64,000 nt of DNA. Origin: Thomasclavelia saccharogumia DSM 17460 (GTDB lineage Bacteria > Bacillota_I > Bacilli_A > Erysipelotrichales > Coprobacillaceae). The translations under genes were made by a program, and so were the position numbers. Location of the stretch: assembly GCF_000686665.1 (NCBI RefSeq), contig NZ_JMLH01000008.1, positions 1-64,000 of the forward strand, written 5' to 3'. Of this stretch, positions 16,866 to 25,033 are shown piece by piece. How positions within the stretch are numbered: position 1 is the first letter of the stretch; each line of letters opens with the position of its first letter. The notes beneath the pieces are model-generated. The model worked only from the letters and a program-made list of their open reading frames with translations. It was not told the DNA's origin and did not search any database.

Positions 16866-17156
16866 ATGTTAGGCATTAATTACAATAGGAAAGAAGACTT
16901 AATAAAAGATATTAATAGTGGTCGAATTCAGACAAAAATTTATAATTATTTCGCTGAGTTGCAAGAATTTAACGGAGATATTAATGAAAATGAAATATAT
17001 GAATATTTTGAAGCTGAATTTAATGATATGGGTTTCATTGACTGGAAAATGATAAGCAATCCACAAAGTGAACTTGAATTAATATTACATAATTTGATTA
17101 CCAATGTTTATACAAGATTTAATGAAGATAAAGTTTGTAAATTAGTGATCAAGTAG
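16866..17156 (+). CDS. Small acidic protein of unknown function
   Basis: The 96-residue protein (MLGINYNRKEDLIKDINSGR…) starts behind AGAAAGGAGAAAC, 29 bp after the preceding gene. It is acidic and probably helical, with no membrane segment and no recognised domain. It belongs to the same transcript as the flanking small genes. Confidence 0.6.
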   Translation: MLGINYNRKEDLIKDINSGRIQTKIYNYFAELQEFNGDINENEIYEYFEAEFNDMGFIDWKMISNPQSELELILHNLITNVYTRFNEDKVCKLVIK

Positions 17157-17167
17157 GAGGAATTAGG

Positions 17168-17323
17168 ATGAGTTTATTTAAAAAAGGTAAAAATATTATT
17201 CTAGAAAAAAAGGATAATTATCTGATAAATACTGTAACAAATGAGAAGGTTGGAAAGGTAGAAGGTAATAAAATTGTATTTATAAAAAATCTTCCGGAAG
17301 GAAATTACATGATGAAAAAATAA
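17168..17323 (+). CDS. 51-residue protein of unknown function
   Basis: ATG at 17168, 7 nt after AGGAGG, opens a 51-codon frame (MSLFKKGKNIILEKKDNYLI…) ending in TAA at 17323, 16 bp before the next start. The excellent ribosome-binding site, tight spacing on both sides and lysine-rich composition support a real small gene. The beta-strand pattern (NIILEKKDNYLINTVTNEKVG) suggests a small barrel-like domain; its function is unknown. Confidence 0.6.
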   Translation: MSLFKKGKNIILEKKDNYLINTVTNEKVGKVEGNKIVFIKNLPEGNYMMKK

Positions 17324-17338
17324 ATAGAGGAGAATTAT

Positions 17339-18001
17339 ATGAAGAAATTAAAATCAGTTATACTATTGATAACTCTAATTCTTGTATTTAATATAAATAT
17401 TTCTTATGGAAGAGAAAATAAAATTAGTAATCATACAACACATATTGTTACTGTAGAGAAAAATAATTTATTAGCATTTATTCAAGATAGTAGATTACAA
17501 CAAAATCATTCTATTGATGAAAATGATAATAGTACAGATAATGACAGTAAATCCACGAAAGTATGTGATTTTAATCCACAAAAGGTTGAAGTAACAAAAG
17601 ATAACACTATAACTATTCCTGATGTATGCACTAATGCTTGCCTAAGCATTGGTTCTACGCAGGAAGCAGTAAATCAGTATGATATCTGTATTATGACTGA
17701 AGCAAATAATAGTAATTTTGGAGATGATAAACTTAGACCTGTTTTGCTTGGTGGACATAACACAAAATCACTAAAATATTTATATAGTGCACATCTAAAC
17801 GATGTTATTACTGTTTATTATAACAATAATCAATATGAATATAAAATTATATACAGTAATGAATGTATCAATGACGGATATAAATTATATGATATTGATA
17901 CAGGTATAAATATGCTTGATTATTATGTGAATCAGGAGATTTTATATATATATACATGTTATGGAAAAAATAACTGGTTAGTAAAAGCTGTCAGAATTTA
18001 A
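17339..18001 (+). CDS. Secreted sortase-like protein
   Basis: The 220-residue protein has an N-terminal signal or anchor (MKKLKSVILLITLILVFNINISYG), a low-complexity Asp/Asn linker, and a sortase fold (about 90-220). The catalytic His is in LLGGHNTKS (His140) and the catalytic Cys in YIYTCYG (Cys207), with HLNDVITVYYNNNQYEYKI between them as expected. Sortases anchor LPxTG-type proteins to peptidoglycan or polymerise pili. In most sortases an Arg follows the Cys by about 6-9 residues; here that stretch reads GKNNWLVKAVRI, so the first candidate Arg is 12 residues on and activity is not assured. The LPETG adhesin at 27499 is a plausible substrate. GGAGAATT precedes the start. Confidence 0.75.
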   Translation: MKKLKSVILLITLILVFNINISYGRENKISNHTTHIVTVEKNNLLAFIQDSRLQQNHSIDENDNSTDNDSKSTKVCDFNPQKVEVTKDNTITIPDVCTNACLSIGSTQEAVNQYDICIMTEANNSNFGDDKLRPVLLGGHNTKSLKYLYSAHLNDVITVYYNNNQYEYKIIYSNECINDGYKLYDIDTGINMLDYYVNQEILYIYTCYGKNNWLVKAVRI

Positions 18002-18018
18002 TTAAAGGAGTAAAAATA

Positions 18019-18111
18019 ATGATAATAAATTTAATACTGTTGGTTGTAGCGGATTTGTTTTTAGTCGCAGGTTATTATCTTCTTGAACTATTTGAACAGA
18101 AAATGCATTAA
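18019..18111 (+). CDS. 30-residue single-span membrane protein
   Basis: ATG at 18019 behind AAAGGAG encodes 30 residues (MIINLILLVVADLFLVAGYY…) ending …FEQKMH at 18111. Nearly the whole protein is one hydrophobic helix, and it follows the sortase-like gene by 17 bp. It may be a small membrane modulator or an anchor partner; the function is unknown. Confidence 0.5.
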   Translation: MIINLILLVVADLFLVAGYYLLELFEQKMH

Positions 18112-18154
18112 AATAATTGTGCTGGTAAAAAATAGCAATACTGTTCTAACAGTT

Positions 18155-18182
18155 TTGATCATATGCCAAAATATAGTATAAT
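18155..18182 (+). promoter_or_regulatory. SigA-type promoter
   Basis: TTGATC and TATAAT are separated by 16 bp, about 35 bp upstream of the 18218 start codon. This begins a new transcript for the 18218 and 18721 genes. Confidence 0.6.
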
Positions 18183-18217
18183 ACAATAAATTTTAGATAA
18201 TAAATTGGAGGAATTAT

Positions 18218-18664
18218 ATGATTCAAATTATAATCTCTGACACATGGGCAGAAAGAGAAAAATTGATTGGATATTCTAAAGAAAAAGGATTTTCTGAAAC
18301 AATAAGTAGATTAAAGGAAATTAAATCAGATACGGATCTTGCAGGTATAGTTACATCTTCGTTTGAAAAATTAATACGGTTATTTACCCAATTTACCATA
18401 GTTGATGGTAGAAGCTGTGGTAGTTCTATCTTGATAAATAGCAAGAAAGAATTATATCAAGTTGTTGAAAGAAATATTATATCATTCCACGAAGGTTGGT
18501 TATTAATTCTTCACGATTTGAGCGAAGATATTGATGAATTATTTCGATATGGTGCAACTGATAATGCTGAAGATGTTATTTTTTTAAAAAATTTACTTTT
18601 GTTTTTGACATTTGTTGATATATATGATGATAGAGAAAAATTTTTAAATAGTAGAGATATTTGA
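18218..18664 (+). CDS. Protein of unknown function
   Basis: The 148-residue protein (MIQIIISDTWAEREKLIGYS…) starts behind TTGGAGGAATT and has its own upstream promoter. It appears globular and mostly helical, with no membrane segment, and I recognise no family. A hairpin terminator begins inside the last codons. Confidence 0.6.
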   Translation: MIQIIISDTWAEREKLIGYSKEKGFSETISRLKEIKSDTDLAGIVTSSFEKLIRLFTQFTIVDGRSCGSSILINSKKELYQVVERNIISFHEGWLLILHDLSEDIDELFRYGATDNAEDVIFLKNLLLFLTFVDIYDDREKFLNSRDI

Positions 18665-18682
18665 TATCTTTGCTATTTTTTA
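18647..18682 (+). terminator. Hairpin terminator
   Basis: AATAG…AGATAT-TTG-ATATCT…CTATT forms a two-part stem followed by TTTTT. It overlaps the stop codon of the 18218 gene. Confidence 0.65.
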
Positions 18683-18720
18683 TTGGTAACAAATTAATTA
18701 TGTTTGGAGGTTGAATTGAA

Positions 18721-20172
18721 ATGGAGCAAGAAAAAATTAGACAAAATTTAGAAAAATATATCGAAATTATAAAAAATAAAAATTTATCAGATCGAGAAGT
18801 AATTAATTATTTTGGAAAAATATTTAGTGATGAACTAATATATGTTGAAACAGCATTCCGTAATGATTATCGATTGTATATTAAGGGTTCTTGTGGAATA
18901 AGTTTAATAACTGTTATTAATTCTCCTGAAGATAGAATTGTTAGTTTATCATCACATTTTGCAAAAGATGAATATATAAGAAATGGTGTTACAATATTTG
19001 ATGGAAGAGTAGTTGTTGAAAATATAAAAAACTTTAATCTTAATAAATTTTTTGATATAGATTTCAGTTTAGAAAACATTGAGCAAAATTTTAGTAGTGA
19101 TGTACTTAAAACTTTTCCAAAGGAAATATTACAAGATGAGAAATATATATTTGATTTAATGATCAATGAAGCAATACAAGAACATAGAAAATTAAAAGAA
19201 TATGGAAATGATGAATTAAAATCAGTTGAACATATTCTTTTTAATAATATAAATAAATTAAAAGATGATAAGCCTTTTTTCGATAAAGAGATGTATTTTT
19301 TCAATAACACATATCCTGAATTTTTAGATAAACAAATAGAAGATTACAAACGAGCCTTATATATTATTGAAAATAAAAATGCTTATAGAGATATGTTAAT
19401 TAATGAAACTAATATTATGGATTATGAGTCAAATATATATAATTGCATAAGTGATATAACTAATTTATTTAATAAACGTGGAATTATATATCAAAAAAAT
19501 GATTATGAGATAAAAGATGAAATATTTGCTAATGGAAAGAGTCAAATCATTGAAAATATACTTAAAGATATAAAACAAAAAATAGATAATTTGCAAAATG
19601 ATTTAAAGGAGTTAAATGATGAGGTAAAACAATTGTTAGAAAAAAAATATAGTTTTACTGATATTGCAAGTGGTCAAAAAAGAAAGGATATGCTGTATTT
19701 AGAACAGCTTGGATGGATAGAAAATAATACATTAGAGGGAGAAGGGAAAATAGCTAAAGTAAGTTTAAAAATCATGGATTACAAAGATGCTTATGAAGAA
19801 ATTTCTGAAAAATATGATTTACTAAAAAGTGATTTTCAAATAATGTTAAAAATGAAAAATAAAGAATTTAATTTAAAATATCCATTTAAAAATTATACAG
19901 TATTGCCTAAATTATATAAAGGGAATACCGACTATATCAATGATGAATTTACTGCTTTAACCAGTCTTGATAAATTGGTTAATAGAAAAGATGAATATAT
20001 TGTTAAATTTAATGAATTAAAGGAAATCAAAGTAGATATCGATAAATTGAATAAAAAAAATAATAACTTAAAAACATCTGATTTAGAAAAGAAAAAGGAC
20101 GTATATTCTAAGGGGTCAAACCATGGAAATGAGATAGAATATAAAAATAATTCACATATTATTAAAATGTAA
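18721..20172 (+). CDS. Coiled-coil protein of unknown function
   Basis: The 483-residue protein is preceded by TTTGGAGG. Residues 1 to about 130 form a compact domain containing NDYRLYIKGSCGISLITVI; about 270-320 is a strong coiled coil (NILKDIKQKIDNLQNDLKEL…); another charged helical region ends the protein. It has no signal peptide or membrane span and no motif I recognise. A cytoplasmic scaffold or an exclusion-type element protein is possible, without direct support. Confidence 0.6.
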   Translation: MEQEKIRQNLEKYIEIIKNKNLSDREVINYFGKIFSDELIYVETAFRNDYRLYIKGSCGISLITVINSPEDRIVSLSSHFAKDEYIRNGVTIFDGRVVVENIKNFNLNKFFDIDFSLENIEQNFSSDVLKTFPKEILQDEKYIFDLMINEAIQEHRKLKEYGNDELKSVEHILFNNINKLKDDKPFFDKEMYFFNNTYPEFLDKQIEDYKRALYIIENKNAYRDMLINETNIMDYESNIYNCISDITNLFNKRGIIYQKNDYEIKDEIFANGKSQIIENILKDIKQKIDNLQNDLKELNDEVKQLLEKKYSFTDIASGQKRKDMLYLEQLGWIENNTLEGEGKIAKVSLKIMDYKDAYEEISEKYDLLKSDFQIMLKMKNKEFNLKYPFKNYTVLPKLYKGNTDYINDEFTALTSLDKLVNRKDEYIVKFNELKEIKVDIDKLNKKNNNLKTSDLEKKKDVYSKGSNHGNEIEYKNNSHIIKM

Positions 20173-20202
20173 TGTATTCAAACTTAATCGATAAACTGTA
20201 TT

Positions 20203-20246
20203 CCGCCTATAATCAACAGCAGTAGAAAATTTTTAATTTTCGGCGG
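20203..20246 (+). repeat. Nested hairpin
   Basis: CCGCC and GGCGG enclose a second perfect stem (GAAAAT/ATTTTC) with a TTTTA loop. This folded element comes immediately before the terminator at 20252 and may stabilise the 3' end of the 18721 transcript. Confidence 0.45.
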
Positions 20247-20251
20247 ATGTT

Positions 20252-20294
20252 GGGTGATACATGTTCCTCTCCTATTGTATCGCCCTTAATTTTT
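20252..20294 (+). terminator. Rho-independent terminator
   Basis: GGGTGATACA pairs with TGTATCGCCC (one G-U pair) around a 14-nt loop, followed by TTAATTTTT. It ends the 18721 transcript. Confidence 0.75.
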
Positions 20295-20350
20295 AGAGTT
20301 ATATGACTGGTTAATAATTATTTTACCAATATTCAAAAGTTTCAATTTGT

Positions 20351-20384
20351 AGCAATGTTACCTAAAGTAACATTGCTTTTTATA
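20351..20384 (+). terminator. Rho-independent terminator or attenuator upstream of the XRE gene
   Basis: A perfect 10-bp stem (AGCAATGTTA/TAACATTGCT) with loop CCTAAAG is followed by TTTTAT. It lies only 25 bp upstream of the XRE regulator start codon, so it either ends incoming transcription or attenuates the regulator. Confidence 0.75.
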
Positions 20385-20408
20385 TGCTATCTTCGTGAGG
20401 AGGGTTGT

Positions 20409-20645
20409 ATGGATATTGGTGAACGATTAAAAAAACTTCGTATTGAAAGAAATTTAACACAATATGAAATAGAAGAATTAACTGGAATAAAAAGATCAAC
20501 AATTGCGTTGTATGAGTCTGGTATAAGAAAACCACCTATTGATAAATTAATACAATTGGCTTTCCTATATAATGTGACTTTAGACTATATTTGTGGTATT
20601 GATAATCGCACTATAAAAACTAAATCAAATGAAAGTAAAGTATAG
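20409..20645 (+). CDS. XRE-family HTH regulator
   Basis: The 78-residue protein is almost entirely a lambda-repressor-type helix-turn-helix: MDIGERLKKLRIERNLTQYE…LTGIKRSTIALYESGIRKPP, then the conserved IDKLIQLAFLYNVTLDYICG. The start at 20409 follows GAGGAGGG; longer in-frame extensions upstream run through the terminator stem and are rejected. Such small cytosolic regulators usually control mobile-element genes; the neighbouring envelope cargo (20722 onward) is a possible target. Confidence 0.9.
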   Translation: MDIGERLKKLRIERNLTQYEIEELTGIKRSTIALYESGIRKPPIDKLIQLAFLYNVTLDYICGIDNRTIKTKSNESKV

Positions 20646-20721
20646 ATATTATTTATCTAAAAAATAATAGAAAATGTTAGTTCAAACAGTGAATGAGATT
20701 TTTTATTTGAAGGGAGAAAAA

Positions 20722-21563
20722 ATGAGAATAAAAAAAGTATTTAATACAAAGAAAAAGATTATTGCAGGCAGTATTATATTAGGAGTAGTTATAATTGCAA
20801 CTGGTGCAATTTATGCTTTAACAAGATCACAAGAAGTATTGAAATTAAAGAAAGAGGAAATGATTATTGAATATGGTCAAGCGATTTCAACTGATCCTAA
20901 AGATTATTTGAATTTTGATGAGGTAGACAGTAAGAAAAAAATAGAAATTTTAAAAAATGCAAAACTTAAATCCAATATTAGTAATGAAGTTGAAATCATT
21001 ACTAACGAAGACGGTTCGACAAGTGAAAAAGATAAAGGATATGCTAAAGCTGGTAACTATGAAATAACTTTAACTTATAAAAAAGAAAGTAAAACGGTAA
21101 AGATTAAAGTAAAAGATACAGTTGCTCCAGAACTAACAGTTCCTGAAAGGGTGGAAATAGTTCAGGGTACTGATCTATCAACTTATGATTTTAAATCATT
21201 AATGATGGCAACTGATTTAGCACAGTTATCTGATTATACGATCGATACTGCTATGATCGATGTAAACGTACCTGGTGAGTATAGTGCAAAAGTTAGTATT
21301 GAAGATACCAGTAAAAACAAAACAGAAAAAGAATTTAAGGTCATTGTTGTTGCACCTGCAGCTGATCCAAATGTAGAGATAACTAGTGAAGTTCAAACAG
21401 ATCCAGTTACAGGGCAGAAAAAAACAGTTGTAACAACAAAACCAAAACAAAATACAACTACTAATAGTTCATCAAATTCTGGTAGTTCAAGTAGCAGTAA
21501 TCATGGTTCTAATAAACCTTCTAGTGGAAATACAAATAATTCATCAAGTGGGAGTAGCAGTGG
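20722..21563 (+). repeat. Direct repeat copy 1 (shared N-terminal coding region)
   Basis: This roughly 840-bp segment is almost identical at the nucleotide level to 26218-27050, apart from scattered substitutions and a 3-bp difference in the membrane segment. Identity fades within the Ser/Gly-rich linker. The offset between copies is 5496 bp. Confidence 0.85.
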
Positions 21564-22161
21564 AGTAAAACAAAGTTTTGTTGCTAATATGAGTATATCG
21601 AATCAAACTACGCAGGCAATAACAGTTATTGGCAACGGTGGAAGCTATGCAACTTTAACGTTGCATACAAAACAGAATGGCATCTGGACAGAAACATTAA
21701 GTTGCTCTGCGCGAGTTGGAAAAAATGGTATTTCTTCTAATAAAAAAGAAGGGGATGGAAAAACCCCAACAGGAATTTATAGTTTTGGTCAAGCGTTTGG
21801 AGTAGCAGGAAATCCAGGTACTTCTAGAGGATGGCTACAAGTCAACAACAGCCATTATTGGGTTGATGATTCAAACAGCCTATATTACAACAAATTAGTT
21901 GATGCGAGTCAAACTGGTATCCAGTGGAGCAGTGCAGAGCATTTGGTTGCTTATCCAACAGCGTATAAATATGCTATTGCTGTTAATTATAATACCGCAT
22001 GTACACCAGGTGCGGGTAGTGCTATTTTCCTGCACTGCTCAACAGGTGGATCAACAGCAGGATGTATAAGTGTGAGTCAGTCAAATATGATTCAAATTCT
22101 ACGGAATTTACAAAATGATGCACTTATTGGAATTTATCTAAATTCAAATAATTTGTATTAA
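20722..22161 (+). CDS. Membrane-anchored L,D-transpeptidase (YkuD type) with Ig-like domains
   Basis: The 479-residue protein starts behind AAGGGAG. It has a basic N-terminus and one membrane span (about 13-33), then two Ig-like/DUF5011-type domains (about 40-230; VKDTVAPELTVPERV is typical), a Ser/Gly/Asn-rich linker (about 244-285), and a C-terminal YkuD domain with active-site motif FLHCSTGGSTAGCISV (His438, Cys448). L,D-transpeptidases make 3-3 peptidoglycan cross-links or attach proteins to stem peptides outside the cell. The N-terminal 280 codons are nearly identical to those of the gene at 26218, which has a different C-terminus. It is followed after 14 bp by an acyltransferase gene. 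Confidence 0.88.
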   Translation: MRIKKVFNTKKKIIAGSIILGVVIIATGAIYALTRSQEVLKLKKEEMIIEYGQAISTDPKDYLNFDEVDSKKKIEILKNAKLKSNISNEVEIITNEDGSTSEKDKGYAKAGNYEITLTYKKESKTVKIKVKDTVAPELTVPERVEIVQGTDLSTYDFKSLMMATDLAQLSDYTIDTAMIDVNVPGEYSAKVSIEDTSKNKTEKEFKVIVVAPAADPNVEITSEVQTDPVTGQKKTVVTTKPKQNTTTNSSSNSGSSSSSNHGSNKPSSGNTNNSSSGSSSGVKQSFVANMSISNQTTQAITVIGNGGSYATLTLHTKQNGIWTETLSCSARVGKNGISSNKKEGDGKTPTGIYSFGQAFGVAGNPGTSRGWLQVNNSHYWVDDSNSLYYNKLVDASQTGIQWSSAEHLVAYPTAYKYAIAVNYNTACTPGAGSAIFLHCSTGGSTAGCISVSQSNMIQILRNLQNDALIGIYLNSNNLY

Positions 22162-22175
22162 GAAGGATTAAAGAA

Positions 22176-23204
22176 ATGAATTATAAAATTTCAAAAGAAT
22201 ATTCCGAAGCTATAGATACATTAAAAATTATAGCAATAGTTATGGTGGTGTACATTCATTCTGCAGGAGTAGTAATACATGAAAATATTGTAGAAGCAGG
22301 ATGGTTAATAAATTTTAAGTATTTTATATCTAGCATAGTTTCTAGTTGTGCTGTACCTATTTTCTTTATGTTAACTGGTATTTTACTATATAAAAGAGAT
22401 TTTACTTGGAAATATAATATAAAGAAAAAAGCAAAAACATTATTAATACCGTATTTGTTAGTGAATTTAATATGGATAATAATATTTTTAGTAGCCTATC
22501 AATTTGATTTTGCTAAATCTTTCTTTGTTAATAAAGATTGGATAATACAGGAGTGGAATATAAAAGATTGGATAGATGCATTTATAGGCAATCCGATGTA
22601 TTCAATGGTTTTTCCGTTATGGTTTATAAGAGATTTGCTTGTTTTGAATATCTTATCAAAAATGATAAAAATATTGATTGACTATTATCCTAAGATATTA
22701 TTTATTATTATGTTTTGTTTATGGATAGTTAATTTTAATCTTCATGTATTTTTCTTACAGTATCAGTCTTTATTTTTCTTTAGTATGGGCTATTACATAG
22801 TAAAATTTAAAATTAATTTAAACACAGCAAAGAAAGTTAATTTAACATGGTTAAGTATAATGTATATTCTAGTAATTATTTTAGAATTAATTACTAGAAA
22901 TATATATATACATCAATTGCAGATTTTAATAAGTATTGTATTTTGGTTTAAAATAGTGATTAAAATTAAAAATAAAATTTTTATGAAGTATTCAAAATAT
23001 GTTTTTGGAATATTTTTATTTCATGAATGGTCATTGACAATTCTAAAAAAAATATTAATTAAAGTAATTTCAATAAATAGTGTTAGTAATATATTTATAT
23101 ATGTGTTTGCACCAGTAATAATTATATTTTTACTTATATTCTTTTTAAAATTATTTGAAAGGTATGCAAACAGATTATATAAGATTGTAATGGGTTATAG
23201 ATAA
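22176..23204 (+). CDS. Acyltransferase family 3 membrane protein
   Basis: The 342-residue polytopic protein has about ten membrane spans. It starts with the family hallmark IDTLKIIAIVMVVYIHSAG, whose histidine (YIH) is the catalytic candidate, and continues with AVPIFFMLTGILLYKRDF and PLWFIRDLLVLNIL. Family 3 acyltransferases (OafA/WecH type) O-acetylate cell-surface polysaccharides, peptidoglycan or teichoic acids. It lies 14 bp after the L,D-transpeptidase gene behind AAGGATTAAAG, so the two are co-transcribed cell-envelope modifiers. A terminator follows. Confidence 0.85.
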   Translation: MNYKISKEYSEAIDTLKIIAIVMVVYIHSAGVVIHENIVEAGWLINFKYFISSIVSSCAVPIFFMLTGILLYKRDFTWKYNIKKKAKTLLIPYLLVNLIWIIIFLVAYQFDFAKSFFVNKDWIIQEWNIKDWIDAFIGNPMYSMVFPLWFIRDLLVLNILSKMIKILIDYYPKILFIIMFCLWIVNFNLHVFFLQYQSLFFFSMGYYIVKFKINLNTAKKVNLTWLSIMYILVIILELITRNIYIHQLQILISIVFWFKIVIKIKNKIFMKYSKYVFGIFLFHEWSLTILKKILIKVISINSVSNIFIYVFAPVIIIFLLIFFLKLFERYANRLYKIVMGYR

Positions 23205-23248
23205 GCATAATTATTAAGGAAATGTAATAAATGATAAAATAACTAATA

Positions 23249-23278
23249 AGATGGAAATAATCTCCATCTTTTTCTTTT
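23249..23278 (+). terminator. Rho-independent terminator after the acyltransferase gene
   Basis: AGATGGA and TCCATCT pair around a 7-nt loop, followed by TTTTCTTTT. A near copy of this element ends the next gene at 24015. Confidence 0.75.
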
Positions 23279-23352
23279 AGGATAGAAAAATATAGAGGTT
23301 CAAACCATAGACAATCTTTGAATTTTCTTTTTTGTTAAGGGGGATAGTGTAT

Positions 23353-24000
23353 ATGTTATATAAAAATATTAAATGTTCATTTTCAATATCGGATGATTTA
23401 ATAACATATTTTTATATTTTTTATCCACTTATATTTTTTATGATATACTTTTCATATATAATAATTTGTGGAGGTAAATATTTAATGGATGGAGTTGTTA
23501 TTGCAGCGTTAATTACTGGTACTGTATCGTTAATAGGAATTGTTGTTCAAATGCACCGCTCTCGAAGAACTGATGATAAAAGATTTGATGATTTAGAAAA
23601 TGAATTACATAAAAAACATACTTTGGAAAAAGCAACAACATTTCACAACGAAACACAAAAAGAAATATTAGAAACGAGAAGGGATATAAAAAATAGAACT
23701 GATAACACAAAAGAAATTATTGTTACAAGTTTAAATCACATTTCTAATCATCTAAATTCATATCAGCAAAACATCTTATTGGCAAGCGGTCAAAATATTG
23801 ATATTAAACATGCATTGGAAACAATAGAAGGAGTCATTCAAGAAAACGGAATTTTAAAAAGGGAAAAAAATGATTTGATTAAAAAAAATATTATTTTACA
23901 AAATCAAATAGAAATCTTAAAAAAAGAAAATAAAGAACTTCAGCAAAATATAAATCATATTAAAGAACGTGATATGGATGATTTTTCTTTATCGAGATAA
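23353..24000 (+). CDS. Membrane protein with cytoplasmic coiled coil, unknown function
   Basis: From the ATG at 23353 (behind AAGGGGGAT) the protein is 215 residues, with two hydrophobic segments (about 15-38 and 45-65, VVIAALITGTVSLIGIVVQ), then a long charged coiled coil (about 70-205, KREKNDLIKKNIILQNQIEI). An internal ATG at 23485 also has a good site (GGAGGT) and would give a one-span protein of 171 residues; both starts are credible. No family is recognised. The coiled coil suggests an oligomeric membrane-tethered factor. Confidence 0.55.
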   Translation: MLYKNIKCSFSISDDLITYFYIFYPLIFFMIYFSYIIICGGKYLMDGVVIAALITGTVSLIGIVVQMHRSRRTDDKRFDDLENELHKKHTLEKATTFHNETQKEILETRRDIKNRTDNTKEIIVTSLNHISNHLNSYQQNILLASGQNIDIKHALETIEGVIQENGILKREKNDLIKKNIILQNQIEILKKENKELQQNINHIKERDMDDFSLSR

Positions 24001-24014
24001 ATAGACAATAAAAA

Positions 24015-24040
24015 GATGGAAATAATATCCATTTTTTATC
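24015..24040 (+). terminator. Hairpin terminator
   Basis: ATGGA/TCCAT around AATAATA is followed by TTTTTATC. It resembles the terminator at 23249 (both contain GATGGAAATAAT), suggesting duplication. Confidence 0.6.
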
Positions 24041-24142
24041 TTAGGAAGGTATAAAAAATTAAAATTATGATCAAAAAAATATTATATATTTTAGTATCTC
24101 GTATAATAAAAGGGCATATTTTATATAAGAAGTATATTTTTG

Positions 24143-24171
24143 TTGACGTACGCTATAACGTACGTTATAAT
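24143..24171 (+). promoter_or_regulatory. Promoter and operator of the toxin-antitoxin operon
   Basis: TTGACG and TATAAT are spaced exactly 17 bp apart. Two copies of ACGTACG (24146-24152 and 24158-24164) overlap the -35 and spacer, and the second forms the palindrome AACGTACGTT. This is the typical layout for autorepression by a Phd/YefM antitoxin and its toxin complex. Confidence 0.8.
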
Positions 24172-24191
24172 AATGTAAAGGAGATGATATT

Positions 24192-24443
24192 ATGAGTCAA
24201 ATTTCAGTTACTAAGGCAAGAGAAAATATTTATCAATTATTATCAGATGTTAATGATAACTGTCAACCGATAATTATTACTAATAAAAATGGCAAAAATG
24301 GTGTTTTAATTAGTGAAGATGATTGGAATGCAATACAAGAGACGCTGTATTTAAATTCAGTTAGTGATTTAGCTAACACTATTATTGATGGAATGAATAC
24401 AAGTATAGATGATTGTATTGATGAAAATGAGGTAGAATGGTAA
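24192..24443 (+). CDS. yefM: YefM/Phd-family antitoxin
   Basis: The 83-residue protein begins MSQISVTKARENIYQLLSDV, the characteristic Phd/YefM N-terminal dimerisation and DNA-binding fold, with QPIIITNKNGKNGVLISEDDW as the following conserved strand-helix segment. An acidic C-terminal tail (…SIDDCIDENEVEW) would wrap around and inactivate the toxin. It should bind the ACGTACG repeats upstream. It abuts the toxin gene directly (stop TAA then ATG), behind AAGGAGATGAT. Confidence 0.92.
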   Translation: MSQISVTKARENIYQLLSDVNDNCQPIIITNKNGKNGVLISEDDWNAIQETLYLNSVSDLANTIIDGMNTSIDDCIDENEVEW

Positions 24444-24737
24444 ATGTATCGAATTGTATATACAAAAAGGGCAGTTAAAGATATAAAGTATTTAAAAAGT
24501 GCTAAATTAGATGAAAAGGCAAAAAAACTTATAGAAATTGTAAGAAATAATCCATTTCAAAATCCACCTGCTTATGAAAAACTGGTTGGAAATTTGTCAG
24601 GTGCTTATTCAAGAAGAATTAATATACAGCATAGATTTGTTTATCAGGTCATTGAAGAAACATGTACTCACGAAAATATCTGTTACAATGGAACTGTTAA
24701 AATATTATCTATGTGGTCACATTATGAAAAGATATAA
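24444..24737 (+). CDS. yoeB: YoeB/Txe-family mRNA interferase toxin
   Basis: The 97-residue RelE-superfamily toxin (MYRIVYTKRAVKDIKYLKSA…) contains PPAYEKLVGNLSGAYSRRIN and ends with LSMWSHYEKI. The Glu, Arg and C-terminal His-Tyr residues correspond to the catalytic set of YoeB, which cleaves mRNA on the ribosome. It is slightly longer than YoeB (about 84) because of an insertion before the last strand (EETCTHENICYNGT). The pair probably stabilises the surrounding element or arrests growth under stress. Confidence 0.92.
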   Translation: MYRIVYTKRAVKDIKYLKSAKLDEKAKKLIEIVRNNPFQNPPAYEKLVGNLSGAYSRRINIQHRFVYQVIEETCTHENICYNGTVKILSMWSHYEKI

Positions 24738-24794
24738 ATTAATTATTCAAGACAAATATTCACTTTAAAAAAAGGAAGTATATTAAAATTACAC

Positions 24795-24818
24795 AAAGAG
24801 GCAATTTGCCTCTTTTTT
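24795..24818 (+). terminator. Rho-independent terminator of the toxin-antitoxin operon
   Basis: AAAGAGGC and GCCTCTTT pair around AATTT and run into TTTT, 58 bp after the toxin stop codon. Confidence 0.85.
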
Positions 24819-24916
24819 GTATCAAAAAAGGTATGAGAAGATTTATTAAAAATAAGAAAACGAAGAGGTAAAGAAATATAACATGAAAATTAGAACAAGA
24901 ATAATGCTTGCTACAC

Positions 24917-24994
24917 TTAAAAAAAATATATAAAAGATGAATAACATTCATCAATGATTGATTTCCAGTATTGCTTCCATTGTTCTTTTGTCAT
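24917..24994 (-). CDS. Short minus-strand reading frame, possibly a truncated gene
   Basis: On the minus strand AAGTGGAGGTGTTAAT precedes an ATG at 24994 that encodes only 25 residues (MTKEQWKQYWKSIIDECYSS…) before a TAA. The ribosome-binding site is too good to be chance, but the product is very short, so this may be the 5' remnant of a disrupted gene. No downstream homology is visible. Confidence 0.3.
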   Translation of the reverse strand: MTKEQWKQYWKSIIDECYSSFIYFF

Positions 24995-25033
24995 ATTAAC
25001 ACCTCCACTTATTGATGACTCTATTATTATATA

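Noticed and set aside
10696-24770. Prophage
   Set aside because: No capsid, portal, terminase, tail or lysis genes are recognisable; par and primase genes point to a plasmid- or ICE-like element instead.
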